DNA from: a virus
Direction: 5' to 3' (one strand)
Virus record (IMG/VR): IMGVR_UViG_3300030328_004423
Coordinates: 932-22,341 of that record
DNA length: 21,410 bases
The notes under the pieces: model-generated
Seen by the model: only the letters and a program-made list of their open reading frames with translations
Database searches by the model: none
What the model was told of the DNA's origin: nothing
Part shown: positions 12,356 to 19,676 of the stretch, in pieces
Position numbering within the stretch: position 1 is the first letter of the stretch
Layout: every line of letters starts with the position of its first letter
Translations under genes and position numbers: made by a program

Positions 12356-13882
12356 ATGGACGTTAAAAAATTTATGGATTTGTTCAAAGGTTTTGAATCA
12401 GCACATGGGCAATATCGAGTAAATAAAAAAGAAGCTGATGGCAAGATGTCTGGTCGAGCAGTCACTGTCAGCGAACCAGCAAGTGAAAAGAATTTTGAGG
12501 AACATCTTAATGGTGGAGAATATATATTAGGTGTCATACCATTATTAAATAATAACAGTTGTCATTTTGGCGTTATTGATATTGATATAAGGGGAGAGGT
12601 TAAATTAAATGAAAGTCTTGAATCTCTTGAAAAGAAAATCCGTGATACACCTTTGGTGTTATGCCGTTCTAAGTCTGGTGGTGCTCATTTGTATCTTTTC
12701 TGTAATCCTGCCATACCTGCTATTGATATGGTGGGCAAGCTAAATGAATTTGCTGCCCAACTAGGTTATGGTGGTTCGGAAGTTTTCCCTAAACAAATAT
12801 CAAGAGCCAATGAACGTGATCGTGGAAATTGGATAAACTTATGTTATTGGGATGGAGATAAGACAGAACGATATGCAATTCACAAAGGTAAAAAATTAAA
12901 TCTTTCTCAGTTTATAGAAATTGCTGGAAAGAAAACAACAAATTTTGAATCCCTAGAAAAAATACAACCTGATCTCGTTGATCATTTTAAAGATGGTCCA
13001 CCATGCTTACAACATATTATGACTATGGGTTTTCCTGAAGGTGGAAGAAACATTTCTCTGTTCAATGTGGGTGTTTATTTTCGTAAGAAGAATCCAGACG
13101 ATTGGCAAGAAGATCTTATGAAATTTAATTATGAACACGTCAGCGAACCTTTGCCATCTTCAGAAGTGAATGGTTTGGTAAAAGCAGTAAGCAAAAAAGA
13201 CTATGCCTATACCTGCAAACAAACACCAATTTGCAATTATTGCGAAAGAAGTAAATGCATGAAAAGGGATTTTGGTATTGGTGGTGTTGGTGGGGGAATG
13301 GCTATTGAGGTTGATGCCATCACTAAGTATGAAACTGAAAATAGACAATCAGTCCGATGGTATATAGAAATGCAAGGAGAGCGAATTGAAGTAACAACAC
13401 CTCAACTTCTTGACCAGAGACAGCTGCAAAAAATATGTGTAGAAAAATTAAATAAGTGCCCAAGCACTATGCCAGGACAAAGATGGGAGCAAAGAATAAA
13501 TGAACTTCTGGAAAATGTTGAAGTAATTATTGATCCTGATGATGCTTCGCCACAAGGGCAATTTGAAAAAATGTTAGATAGCTTTTTGACAGGTAAAGTT
13601 CAAGCTCGTCAAAAGGATGAAATTATGAATGGCAAACCATGGCATGATCCTGATGAAGCAAGAGTTTATTTTCGCTCTGAAGATTTATTTATTTATCTTG
13701 AAGCAAGAAGGTTTCGCTATACAACCCAACACCAGATTTGGTCTTGGTTAAGGTTATTGGGTGGGGATAGAAAAACATTTAGAATTAAATCAAAACCAGT
13801 TAAAGTATGGTCAGTCCCTGAGCCTGAGTTTTTTGATGATGATGATCTTGATATCCCAAGTGAAGTGACGGAAGATTTTTAA
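12356..13882 (+). CDS. Archaeo-eukaryotic-type DNA primase, 508 aa
   Basis: This enzyme should make primers for phage replication. Primase core: FGVIDIDIRG with the metal-binding D75 and D77; CRSKSGGAHLYLF (103-115) with H111; and SEVFPKQISR (141-150), the order seen in AEP-superfamily primases. A four-Cys cluster (C287, C293, C296, C301 in CKQTPICNYCERSKC) probably binds zinc or an iron-sulfur cluster. The C-terminal part ends with a helical domain including SWLRLLGGDRKTFRIK and an acidic tail. No helicase motifs are fused. The start is ATG at 12356, six bases after AGAAAGGA; a TTG at 12350 would touch it. The SF1 helicase gene lies downstream. Confidence 0.85.
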   Translation: MDVKKFMDLFKGFESAHGQYRVNKKEADGKMSGRAVTVSEPASEKNFEEHLNGGEYILGVIPLLNNNSCHFGVIDIDIRGEVKLNESLESLEKKIRDTPLVLCRSKSGGAHLYLFCNPAIPAIDMVGKLNEFAAQLGYGGSEVFPKQISRANERDRGNWINLCYWDGDKTERYAIHKGKKLNLSQFIEIAGKKTTNFESLEKIQPDLVDHFKDGPPCLQHIMTMGFPEGGRNISLFNVGVYFRKKNPDDWQEDLMKFNYEHVSEPLPSSEVNGLVKAVSKKDYAYTCKQTPICNYCERSKCMKRDFGIGGVGGGMAIEVDAITKYETENRQSVRWYIEMQGERIEVTTPQLLDQRQLQKICVEKLNKCPSTMPGQRWEQRINELLENVEVIIDPDDASPQGQFEKMLDSFLTGKVQARQKDEIMNGKPWHDPDEARVYFRSEDLFIYLEARRFRYTTQHQIWSWLRLLGGDRKTFRIKSKPVKVWSVPEPEFFDDDDLDIPSEVTEDF

Positions 13883-13894
13883 AAGGAGAGAAGA

Positions 13895-14245
13895 ATGAGT
13901 ATATTAAAATTAGAAAGATCTGTTGACGAATTTATTAAATTTAAGCATGAGCTTTTGCCAGTGTCTATATTTTTAATGATAGCTAGAGCAAAAACTCCTA
14001 TGACTTATAAAGAGATTGGACAGAAATTAAATGTTAGCACTGCAAGAACTTCTCGCAATTTAGCCATTTTATTGAAGTTAAATTTAATTGAAGGGACTAA
14101 AATTGAACCAGTTGAAAAAGAACCAGTAAGGAAAATCCTTTTTGGATTAATCCATATTGGAGGATCAGTTCCGATAACGCAATTTACAATTACTGAAGAT
14201 GGTTTAAAACTTAAGAAAAAGCTGGAAAAAATATGGGCAGGTTAA
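13895..14245 (+). CDS. Winged-helix DNA-binding protein (MarR-like), 116 aa
   Basis: Residues 30-75 show a winged helix-turn-helix: TPMTYKEIGQKLNVSTARTS, then RNLAILLKLNLIEGTKIEP as recognition helix and wing, followed by a beta strand pair and a C-terminal helix (TITEDGLKLKKKLEKI). This is the layout of MarR-like regulators, which bind operators as dimers. It could regulate the phage promoters or their GGTAAC array, unproven. AAAAGGAG lies 8 bases before the ATG. It shares 13 bp with the next small gene. Confidence 0.75.
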   Translation: MSILKLERSVDEFIKFKHELLPVSIFLMIARAKTPMTYKEIGQKLNVSTARTSRNLAILLKLNLIEGTKIEPVEKEPVRKILFGLIHIGGSVPITQFTITEDGLKLKKKLEKIWAG

Positions 14246-14409
14246 ATGAACCAATAATATGTTGCTTCTGTGGAAAGGAAATACACAATTATTTAGATAG
14301 CCATAGCCCAGAGCCATTAGCAAATTACCCAGACAGATGTTGTAATGCTTGTAATGAAAAAGTTATTGTAGAAAGATTAAAGGAGATAAGAGATGCGCAT
14401 ATGCTCTGA
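14233..14409 (+). CDS. Small four-Cys zinc-binding-type phage protein, 58 aa
   Basis: The frame runs from ATG at 14233 to TGA at 14407-14409 and encodes 58 residues starting MGRLNEPIICCFCGKEIHNY. Paired cysteines occur in IICCFCG and RCCNACNEKVIVERL, typical of a zinc ribbon. From memory, 'CC.CG..I......PEPL......RCC..CN..VI..R' is a recurrent small phage protein. It overlaps the winged-helix gene by 13 bp and the next gene by 17 bp; only a weak GGAA lies upstream, so coupling is likely. Role unknown, probably nucleic-acid or protein binding. Confidence 0.72.
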   Translation: MGRLNEPIICCFCGKEIHNYLDSHSPEPLANYPDRCCNACNEKVIVERLKEIRDAHML

Positions 14410-14578
14410 GTGTTTTAAAGAAATACTATCTGATGATCACAATTGCTTAGGAGAGCCTGAAAGATATCACGAATGGATGTTATGGAGACTTAGAAAGGAA
14501 CAAAATGAGAAGGCATGTACAGATAATACTTGGTCCCCCTGGAACAGGAAAAACAACAACTCTTTTACAGATAGTTGA
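14393..14578 (+). CDS. Small Cys-motif protein overlapping the helicase gene, 61 aa
   Basis: The ATG at 14393 has a strong Shine-Dalgarno (AAAGGAGA). The product starts MRICSECFKEILSDDHNCLG, with CSEC and a third Cys, and carries the helix EWMLWRLRKEQNEK. The last 25 codons overlap the start of the helicase gene in another frame (74 bp), and that gene's Shine-Dalgarno lies inside this one. A CxxC start similar to the preceding small protein suggests a second metal-binding peptide. It is kept for its good start, although the overlapped tail has no recognisable feature. Confidence 0.55.
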   Translation: MRICSECFKEILSDDHNCLGEPERYHEWMLWRLRKEQNEKACTDNTWSPWNRKNNNSFTDS

Positions 14579-15968
14579 AGCAAGCCTAACAAGAGGAGTG
14601 CCACCTGAGAGAATTGCTTATTTAGCTTTTACTCGAAAAGCTGCAAATGAAGCTCAAGAAAGGGCAATGGTTCAGTTTGGATTTGATTCTGACAGATTCC
14701 CTTATTTCAGAACTTTACACTCTTTGGCTTTTAAAGTTTTAGGATTGCAAAGAGATGAAGTAATGACCGACTCTCATTATCGAAGGCTGGGTAAAGCTCT
14801 TGGTGTAGAGTTCAAAGGAATTTATGATGAAAATTTAGGTTTACATACTGGCTATGGTTTAGGAGATAAATGCTCTAGAGTAGAAGCTTTGGCCAGAGTT
14901 GGCATTCGTTCAATAGACGATCAATATTATATGACAAATGAAAGAGATCTAACTTTGCATGCTGTAAAGCAATATCATGAATCTTTAAAAATTTTTAAAA
15001 AAGAAAATGGATTATTAGATTTTACTGATATGTTGGAAAGGTGCGAAACTTCTTTGCCTGTTGATATCTGTATTATTGATGAGGCTCAAGACCTTAGTTC
15101 TTTACAGTATCGGATGGCAATTGCAGCATCCCAAGAAGCTTCTGAAGTTTATATTGCTGGCGATGATGACCAAGCTATATTTGGTTGGGCAGGTGCAGAT
15201 GTTTCTAAATTCCTGAGCTTAAAAGGTGACAAAAGAATTCTTCCTCAAAGTTTTAGAATCCCTCGTTCAGTTCATAAGTATGCTTATGATGTTGTTAGCA
15301 GAATTAAAAATAGATATGTAAAGCCATGGCAACCAAGATTAGAAAAAGGAAATGTAATTTACGTTTCGGAAGATAATAATATTGATTTCTCTAGAGAAGG
15401 AACTTGGCTCTGTATGGCTCGGAGCAAATACCTTCTTAACAGGTTTAAGAAAGTTGTTCGCCAGCAAGGATATGCTTACAATTATAATGGTAAAAGTTCT
15501 CTTGACAGTGATGAAACTTTAGCAATAACATCTTGGGAGAAAATAAGGAAAGATAAAGAAATCTCTATGCATGAAGCTAAAAATTTAATTGGCTTTTTTA
15601 ATTTTAAAGTAAAGCTTGAAAAGAAAGACACCTATAATATAAATGATTTGGGTCTTCCAGATAATGCTGTTGGTCAAGACTGGATGACAATGTTAAAAGG
15701 TTTACCACCAGAAGAAAGAGAATATTTAAGATCATGTTTACGCAATGGAGAAAAGTTTAATGATAAGCCAAGAATAACAATCGCAACAATACACCAAAGC
15801 AAAGGTGGTGAGGCTGATAATGTTGTTCTGTCTATGGACATGGGCAAATTAAGCTGGGATAATTTAGGAACAGATGAGGAGAACAGAGTATGGTATGTCG
15901 CATTAACAAGAACAAAGGAAAATTTGTATTTAGTTCGCCCAAGAGGATTAAAACATTTTTCCTTATAA
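14505..15968 (+). CDS. UvrD/Rep-like superfamily 1 DNA helicase, 487 aa
   Basis: This is an ATP-driven DNA-unwinding enzyme, probably at the phage replication fork or in recombination. Motifs in order: Walker A GPPGTGKTT (10-18); LAFTRKAANEAQ (40-51, motif Ia); RTLHSLAF (69-76); motif II IIDEAQD (190-196); motif III AGDDDQAIFGWAGAD (218-232); RILPQSFRIP (motif IV region); TIHQSKGGEADNVV (motif V); and WYVALTRTKENLYLVRP (motif VI). At under 500 residues it is compact, as in phage Dda- or UvrD-type enzymes. AGAAAGGA lies 5 bases before the ATG. It is the last gene before the promoter at 16005. Confidence 0.93.
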   Translation: MRRHVQIILGPPGTGKTTTLLQIVEASLTRGVPPERIAYLAFTRKAANEAQERAMVQFGFDSDRFPYFRTLHSLAFKVLGLQRDEVMTDSHYRRLGKALGVEFKGIYDENLGLHTGYGLGDKCSRVEALARVGIRSIDDQYYMTNERDLTLHAVKQYHESLKIFKKENGLLDFTDMLERCETSLPVDICIIDEAQDLSSLQYRMAIAASQEASEVYIAGDDDQAIFGWAGADVSKFLSLKGDKRILPQSFRIPRSVHKYAYDVVSRIKNRYVKPWQPRLEKGNVIYVSEDNNIDFSREGTWLCMARSKYLLNRFKKVVRQQGYAYNYNGKSSLDSDETLAITSWEKIRKDKEISMHEAKNLIGFFNFKVKLEKKDTYNINDLGLPDNAVGQDWMTMLKGLPPEEREYLRSCLRNGEKFNDKPRITIATIHQSKGGEADNVVLSMDMGKLSWDNLGTDEENRVWYVALTRTKENLYLVRPRGLKHFSL

Positions 15969-16004
15969 TTGCTAAGTCGTTGTTTTTAAAGTGAAAGAAA
16001 ATGC

Positions 16005-16033
16005 TTTACTTCTTAAAAGAAAAAAGATACAAT
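16005..16033 (+). promoter_or_regulatory. Internal rightward promoter (TTTACT-N17-TACAAT)
   Basis: TTTACT at 16005-16010 and TACAAT at 16028-16033 are 17 bp apart, in the 98-bp gap after the helicase gene. Expected transcription starts near 16040, giving a leader of about 27 nt. CTTTACTTCT and the following A-rich spacer are nearly the same as in the leftward promoter at 9779-9751. Confidence 0.62.
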
Positions 16034-16066
16034 CTATATATTGATTAATTGAGAAAGGAAAAAATC

Positions 16067-16648
16067 ATGGAAAAAGTAATAGCAATTTATAGAGAAGTTA
16101 ATAACCCAGTAACAGGGTTCAGCCAAAGCCTAGCAGCAAAAACTTTTACTGATAGGAGATCAGCCAACAACACTGGTAATGGTTTTAACTTAGTCGAAAC
16201 TACTGAAGACTTAGCAGGTATTAATTTGCCTTCTGGTGAGCTTGTTAAGCTTCATAACCTTTATGCTAAAAAGCCTGTCAATAAATTTTCTGATAAGGCA
16301 ACAGCAGTAAAAAGAACTTTCGGGGTTCTTTCTGATTTGCCAACTTCTAATAAGCTTGTGACAGATGAAATGGAACTATATCGTGAAAAAGTTCCTAGCT
16401 TTGGTCCCAAAGTCTCTAAGCCTCGAGGTGCTTTTGGAGGCAAAAAAATCAAGTGTCTAGTAAATACAAATCCTCGTAAAGAAGGCACTCGTGCTTGGAA
16501 CAACTTCAGCTTGTTCTTGGGTCATGGCACAATCTCATACGAAGAGTTTGTTAAGCTTGCTGAAGGGCATGGTAGCACCAAAGGTGGTTGCCGAGAAGAT
16601 CTTGCTCATGATATTAAAAAAGGCAGAGTGGAACTTATCGATGCCTAG
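16067..16648 (+). CDS. Possible DNA-binding early protein, 193 aa
   Basis: The N-terminal half includes LVKLHNLYAKKPVNKFSDKA, then TAVKRTFGVL. The C-terminal half reads NPRKEGTRAWNNFSLFLGHG, then TISYEEFVKLAEGHGSTKGG and DLAHDIKKGRVEL. From memory, both patterns ('LYN....KPVK.F.DK.TA.KR' and 'NP...G..A...F.L...G.T..E') recur in phage and mobile-element proteins thought to be DNA-binding; no activity is proven. The start is ATG at 16067, seven bases after AGAAAGGA; a TTG further upstream precedes the Shine-Dalgarno. It is the first gene of the second right-hand transcription unit and overlaps the next by 8 bp. Confidence 0.7.
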   Translation: MEKVIAIYREVNNPVTGFSQSLAAKTFTDRRSANNTGNGFNLVETTEDLAGINLPSGELVKLHNLYAKKPVNKFSDKATAVKRTFGVLSDLPTSNKLVTDEMELYREKVPSFGPKVSKPRGAFGGKKIKCLVNTNPRKEGTRAWNNFSLFLGHGTISYEEFVKLAEGHGSTKGGCREDLAHDIKKGRVELIDA

Positions 16649-16904
16649 AGTTGTAAAAGAGGTTGAAGGGTTCGTCATTGAAAGTGGCGTTCCCTTAACT
16701 GACTCACATAAGTCTAGGGACAAGTGGGTCAGGTTAGTGAATGCGATGTCTGTTGGAGATAGCACAATTTTAAAAACTTCAGGAGAGGTTGTCTCTTTCA
16801 GAATGAATTGCAAAAAGCTTGGTTTTGATTGCAAGTCGAGAGCAGTCAGAGACGAACAAGGAAAAACGACTCCATCAACTAGAGTTTGGAAAGTAAAGAA
16901 ATGA
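16641..16904 (+). CDS. Small phage protein (VGDS...RVWK type), 87 aa
   Basis: The ATG at 16641 overlaps the previous stop by 8 bp. The product contains EGFVIESGVPLTDSHKSRDK, WVRLVNAMSVGDSTIL and a C-terminal RAVRDEQGKTTPSTRVWKVK. From memory, the skeleton 'GVPL......W..L..M.VGDS......V......A...G..F..R......RVW' is frequent in phages and plasmids as a small protein of unknown role. The same reading frame opens further upstream at 16491, but that part lies wholly inside the previous gene. The stop overlaps the next ATG (ATGA). Confidence 0.7.
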   Translation: MPRVVKEVEGFVIESGVPLTDSHKSRDKWVRLVNAMSVGDSTILKTSGEVVSFRMNCKKLGFDCKSRAVRDEQGKTTPSTRVWKVKK

Positions 16905-17836
16905 AAATATACGGAGCAGGTCTCGCTGGGTTATTGGCAGGAAATATGTTAAGAGGTTTTGAGCCCTCTGTTCATGAAGCCCAAAAGCAATTGCCAAATA
17001 ATCATGGAGCCTTGCTCCGATTTAGAACTGATAAAGTTGGAACAGCATGTGCCATACCTTTTAAAAAAGTTCACGTTCAGAAAGCTATTAGTTATGAAGG
17101 TAAAATTATCACTGAGCCCAATTTGTTTTTAAGTAATTTATATTCCCAGAAAGTTACAGGATCAATATTAAGTAGATCCATTAACAATCTTGATCCTGTT
17201 GATAGATACATATCTCCTTGGGAATTAATTAATATTATGGCAAAAAATTGTAATATAAAATATAATTCAAAATTAACATTATCAGAAGTTCTTGCAATTA
17301 ATCGCCCGATTATATCAACAATCCCAATGCCAGCATTAATGGATATTGTTAAGTGGCCAGACAAGCCAGAGTTTCCATCTCAAAAAATATGGACGCAAAA
17401 AGCAAAAATTGTAACTCCTGAATGCAGAGTTAATCAGACCATATATTACCCAGACCCAATGCTTCCATATTATAGAATATCTTTAGTCGGGGATACTGTT
17501 ATATCAGAATTTACAAAAAAGCCAGAGACGGATGTTGGTCCTCATGTAATGGGGGTTTTAAAAGATGATTTTGGAATCCAAACATATAAGCTTATCCACA
17601 TGACACAGTCTGAGCAATACTTTGGAAAAATAAAACCAATTGATGAAGATTTAAGAAAACAATTTGTTTTCGAAATGACAAGCAAATACGGAATATATTC
17701 GCTGGGTCGTTTTGCAACTTGGCGTCAAATTTTACTTGACGATGTTGCTGATGATATACAGCATATAGAAAGATTCATTCGGTCAAATTCTAACTACAGC
17801 CGATTGATGCACTCTCAGAAAGGAGAAAACCAATGA
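16901..17836 (+). CDS. FAD-binding oxidoreductase-like protein, 311 aa
   Basis: The N-terminus MKIYGAGLAGLLAGNMLRGF is a Rossmann dinucleotide-binding fold with G5-x-G7-xx-G10, and E26 placed to hold the ribose. Later segments are ALLRFRTDKVGTACAIPFKK and YGIYSLGRFATWRQILLDDV. From memory, this protein recurs beside thyX in phages, which suggests it supplies reduced flavin or otherwise serves thymidylate synthesis. That link is inference. The substrate-binding part shows no motif I can assign. The ATG at 16901 overlaps the previous stop as ATGA; a TTG at 16886 is in frame but has no Shine-Dalgarno. The stop overlaps thyX by 4 bp, so the two are coupled. Confidence 0.78.
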   Translation: MKIYGAGLAGLLAGNMLRGFEPSVHEAQKQLPNNHGALLRFRTDKVGTACAIPFKKVHVQKAISYEGKIITEPNLFLSNLYSQKVTGSILSRSINNLDPVDRYISPWELINIMAKNCNIKYNSKLTLSEVLAINRPIISTIPMPALMDIVKWPDKPEFPSQKIWTQKAKIVTPECRVNQTIYYPDPMLPYYRISLVGDTVISEFTKKPETDVGPHVMGVLKDDFGIQTYKLIHMTQSEQYFGKIKPIDEDLRKQFVFEMTSKYGIYSLGRFATWRQILLDDVADDIQHIERFIRSNSNYSRLMHSQKGENQ

Positions 17837-18480
17837 AAGTGAAATTAGTTAGTTATACAAGCGACGCAGTAAACCTTTTACTGTTCACAAAAAATACTCG
17901 TCTTATGAATGATGAAGATGCTTATGATAAAATATCCCAGTGGGATGAAGATAAAAAGCAAGCAGAACTCGATTACATGCTTAATACGATAAGGTCATCT
18001 TGGGAATTTATAGACTATACTTTTGATGTAAGAGAAGTTACAAGAGGATTTACACATCAGTTCGTCAGGACTCGTCAGGGTTCATATGCCCAACAGTCTC
18101 AGAGAACTGTTGATATGCAAGGTTTCGGATATTATACTCCTAATAGAATATACAAAGACGAAACTGCGAATACGATATATGATGATATTATGGAAAAAAT
18201 AAACGAAAAATATCAAGAGCTGAGATCTTTAGGAATTCCTGCAGAAGACGCAAGAGGGATATTGCCTACTAATATTCACACAAATATTATAGCAAAATTT
18301 AATTTAAGGACTCTAAGTGAGATGGCCAAGTCTCGTTTGTCTCCGAGAGCTCAAGGTGAATATCAGGAAGTATTTAAATTAATGGTCAGAGAAGTGGTTA
18401 ATGTTCATCCTTGGGCAGAAGCATTTCTGACACCAACAGAATGGGCTGCACCATCTATGGCAAAGCCATTAAATAAATAG
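17833..18480 (+). CDS. thyX: Flavin-dependent thymidylate synthase ThyX, 215 aa
   Basis: ThyX converts dUMP to dTMP using methylene-tetrahydrofolate, FAD and NADPH. The signature R-x-R-x7-S is present as RTRQGSYAQQS at residues 79-89, in the phage-type variant where the central His of RHR is Thr. The C-terminal part reads DARGILPTNIHTNIIAKFNL, then RTLSEMAKSRLSPRAQGEYQ, matching the dUMP-binding and folate-binding end of the family. Length is normal. AGAAAGGA lies at 17817-17824, 8 bases before the ATG. It follows the FAD-binding protein with a 4-bp overlap. No thyA is seen in the window. Confidence 0.93.
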   Translation: MKVKLVSYTSDAVNLLLFTKNTRLMNDEDAYDKISQWDEDKKQAELDYMLNTIRSSWEFIDYTFDVREVTRGFTHQFVRTRQGSYAQQSQRTVDMQGFGYYTPNRIYKDETANTIYDDIMEKINEKYQELRSLGIPAEDARGILPTNIHTNIIAKFNLRTLSEMAKSRLSPRAQGEYQEVFKLMVREVVNVHPWAEAFLTPTEWAAPSMAKPLNK

Positions 18481-18488
18481 GAGTCCTA

Positions 18489-18716
18489 ATGAAAAAATAT
18501 GATCAAGATTTCATTGACAAAGTTCACGCTTTAAAAGACAAGATGACGAAAGCTGAAATTGCAAAAAAAGTTAATACGACTGTTCGTTCGATTCGTTATA
18601 TTCTTGATGAAAGAAAACCATCTTTCAGCGTTTACAACCAGAGAGTTGATGAAGCTAAAAAAGAAATAAAAGGCATAATGAAAAAGATTAGAAAGAAAAT
18701 GCCTTGGCTAAAATAA
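18489..18716 (+). CDS. Small helix-turn-helix protein, 75 aa
   Basis: Residues 18-40 (KMTKAEIAKKVNTTVRSIRY) form a helix-turn-helix, followed by a strongly basic tail (EIKGIMKKIRKKMPWLK). The layout is that of a small DNA-binding regulator or a homing-type terminal domain. The Shine-Dalgarno AGGAG sits within TAGGAGTCCTA (18478-18488), a perfect inverted repeat around one base, which could be an operator. The promoter for the next block begins 3 bases after its stop. Confidence 0.7.
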   Translation: MKKYDQDFIDKVHALKDKMTKAEIAKKVNTTVRSIRYILDERKPSFSVYNQRVDEAKKEIKGIMKKIRKKMPWLK

Positions 18717-18718
18717 AC

Positions 18719-18746
18719 TTTACTTTTAGATAAAAAAGTTTAAAAT
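18719..18746 (+). promoter_or_regulatory. Internal rightward promoter (TTTACT-N16-TAAAAT)
   Basis: TTTACT at 18719-18724 and TAAAAT at 18741-18746 are 16 bp apart in the gap after the HTH gene. The leader would be about 19 nt, with AGAAAGGA at 18757-18764. The box and A-rich spacer match the promoters at 9779 and 16005. Confidence 0.55.
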
Positions 18747-18771
18747 TATAGTGTTGAGAAAGGAAACAACG

Positions 18772-19257
18772 ATGAATATATTTTACTTGGATACTGCTCC
18801 AGATAAAGCAGCAAAGATGCATTGTGATAAGCATTGCATTAAAATGATACTTGAGACTGCTCAACTTCTTTCTACTGCCCATAGAGTATTAGATGGTGAT
18901 GAGTATGCTGATAAAGTCGGTCTTTATAAAGCTTCTTTTCAGAACCATCCTTGTGCAGTCTGGGTAAGGGAATGTGCTGATAATTATTGGTGGGCATATT
19001 ACTTACTTGTTAATCTTTGTGAAGAGTATGAAATGCGATATAAAAGGACTCATAGTTCTGAAAAGATGTTAGATCCTTTAAGAACTCTTCCTTTGCATAT
19101 GTCTATAGAAAAAGATTTCACCTCCCCACCTCAGTGTATGCCTGAGCAATATAAAAGTAATGATCCTGTTAGATCTTATAGGGATTATTATTTAGGTGAG
19201 AAAATGTATTTTGCTAAATGGAATTATACGGAGGAGCCATCATGGATAAACGCATAA
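18772..19257 (+). CDS. Pyrimidine-dimer-glycosylase-like phage protein, 161 aa
   Basis: The product starts MNIFYLDTAPDKAAKMHCDK, then HCIKMILETAQLLSTAHRVL, and has QNHPCAVWVRECADNYWWAY. This pattern ('MNI..LD..P..AA...CDKH..KM.LE.AQLLSTAH', then 'HP...W.R....NY.W') recurs in phages and is sometimes related to the T4 endonuclease V (PF03013) fold. Residue 2 is Asn here, whereas T4 endonuclease V uses Thr2 as nucleophile, so repair activity is uncertain. The start is ATG at 18772, seven bases after AGAAAGGA; an upstream in-frame GTG at 18751 lies ahead of it. It overlaps the next gene by 16 bp. Confidence 0.72.
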   Translation: MNIFYLDTAPDKAAKMHCDKHCIKMILETAQLLSTAHRVLDGDEYADKVGLYKASFQNHPCAVWVRECADNYWWAYYLLVNLCEEYEMRYKRTHSSEKMLDPLRTLPLHMSIEKDFTSPPQCMPEQYKSNDPVRSYRDYYLGEKMYFAKWNYTEEPSWINA

Positions 19258-19676
19258 TCATAGCTGATCTTGACGGAACTCTTTCTGATTATGGACATAG
19301 GATCCATCTTTACAAAGAAAGAAATTACAAGGAATTTAATGAAGCAGGAATAGGCGACAAACCTATAGAAAACATTTGCAATATCATCAGAAGGCTTAAA
19401 AATGATGAAACAGAGATAATTGTTATGACTGCTCGGGATGATAGTTGCCGAGAAGACACAGCAAGATGGTTAAAGCTAAATGATATCCAATACGATGGCT
19501 TACTAATGAGAAAGTCGGGAGACATGTCATCAGATCCTGTTTGTAAAAAGAATTTATTTAATGAGTATTTTGATTACAAAGATATATGGTTCGTTCTTGA
19601 GGATCGTAAATGCGTTGTCGATATGTGGAGAGGTGAAGGCTTGACCTGTCTACAAGTTGCTCCAGGAGATTGGTAA
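19242..19676 (+). CDS. HAD-family phosphatase resembling the T4 polynucleotide kinase 3'-phosphatase domain, 144 aa
   Basis: The HAD nucleophile motif is IADLDGT (D9, D11), motif II VMTAR with T63, a probable catalytic Lys at 102-103, and motif III/IV VLEDRKCVVDMWR (118-130). The order 'MR..GD...D...K' and 'DR..VV.MWR..GL...QV.PGD' matches the phosphatase half of T4 Pnkp, which removes 3' phosphates from nucleic acid ends. The kinase half is absent, so this is a stand-alone phosphatase. Residue 120 is Glu where Asp is usual. GGAGGAG precedes the ATG at 19242, chosen over an upstream in-frame ATG at 19218 that lacks a Shine-Dalgarno. A stand-alone 3' phosphatase is intriguing beside a hammerhead, which leaves 2',3'-cyclic phosphate ends, but no link is shown. 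Confidence 0.82.
   Translation: MDKRIIIADLDGTLSDYGHRIHLYKERNYKEFNEAGIGDKPIENICNIIRRLKNDETEIIVMTARDDSCREDTARWLKLNDIQYDGLLMRKSGDMSSDPVCKKNLFNEYFDYKDIWFVLEDRKCVVDMWRGEGLTCLQVAPGDW

Noticed and set aside
10660-13660. Other CTGATGA strings on the plus strand (near 10664, 13535 and 13647) as further hammerheads
   Set aside because: None is followed by a stem and GAAA, or flanked by complementary stem I arms; all lie inside coding sequence. No second ribozyme was found, so a circular RNA made by a ribozyme pair is not supported here.
15595-15615. CTTTACTT on the minus strand inside the helicase gene as an antisense promoter
   Set aside because: No -10 match lies at the right distance, and it is within a coding sequence with no gene downstream on that strand.
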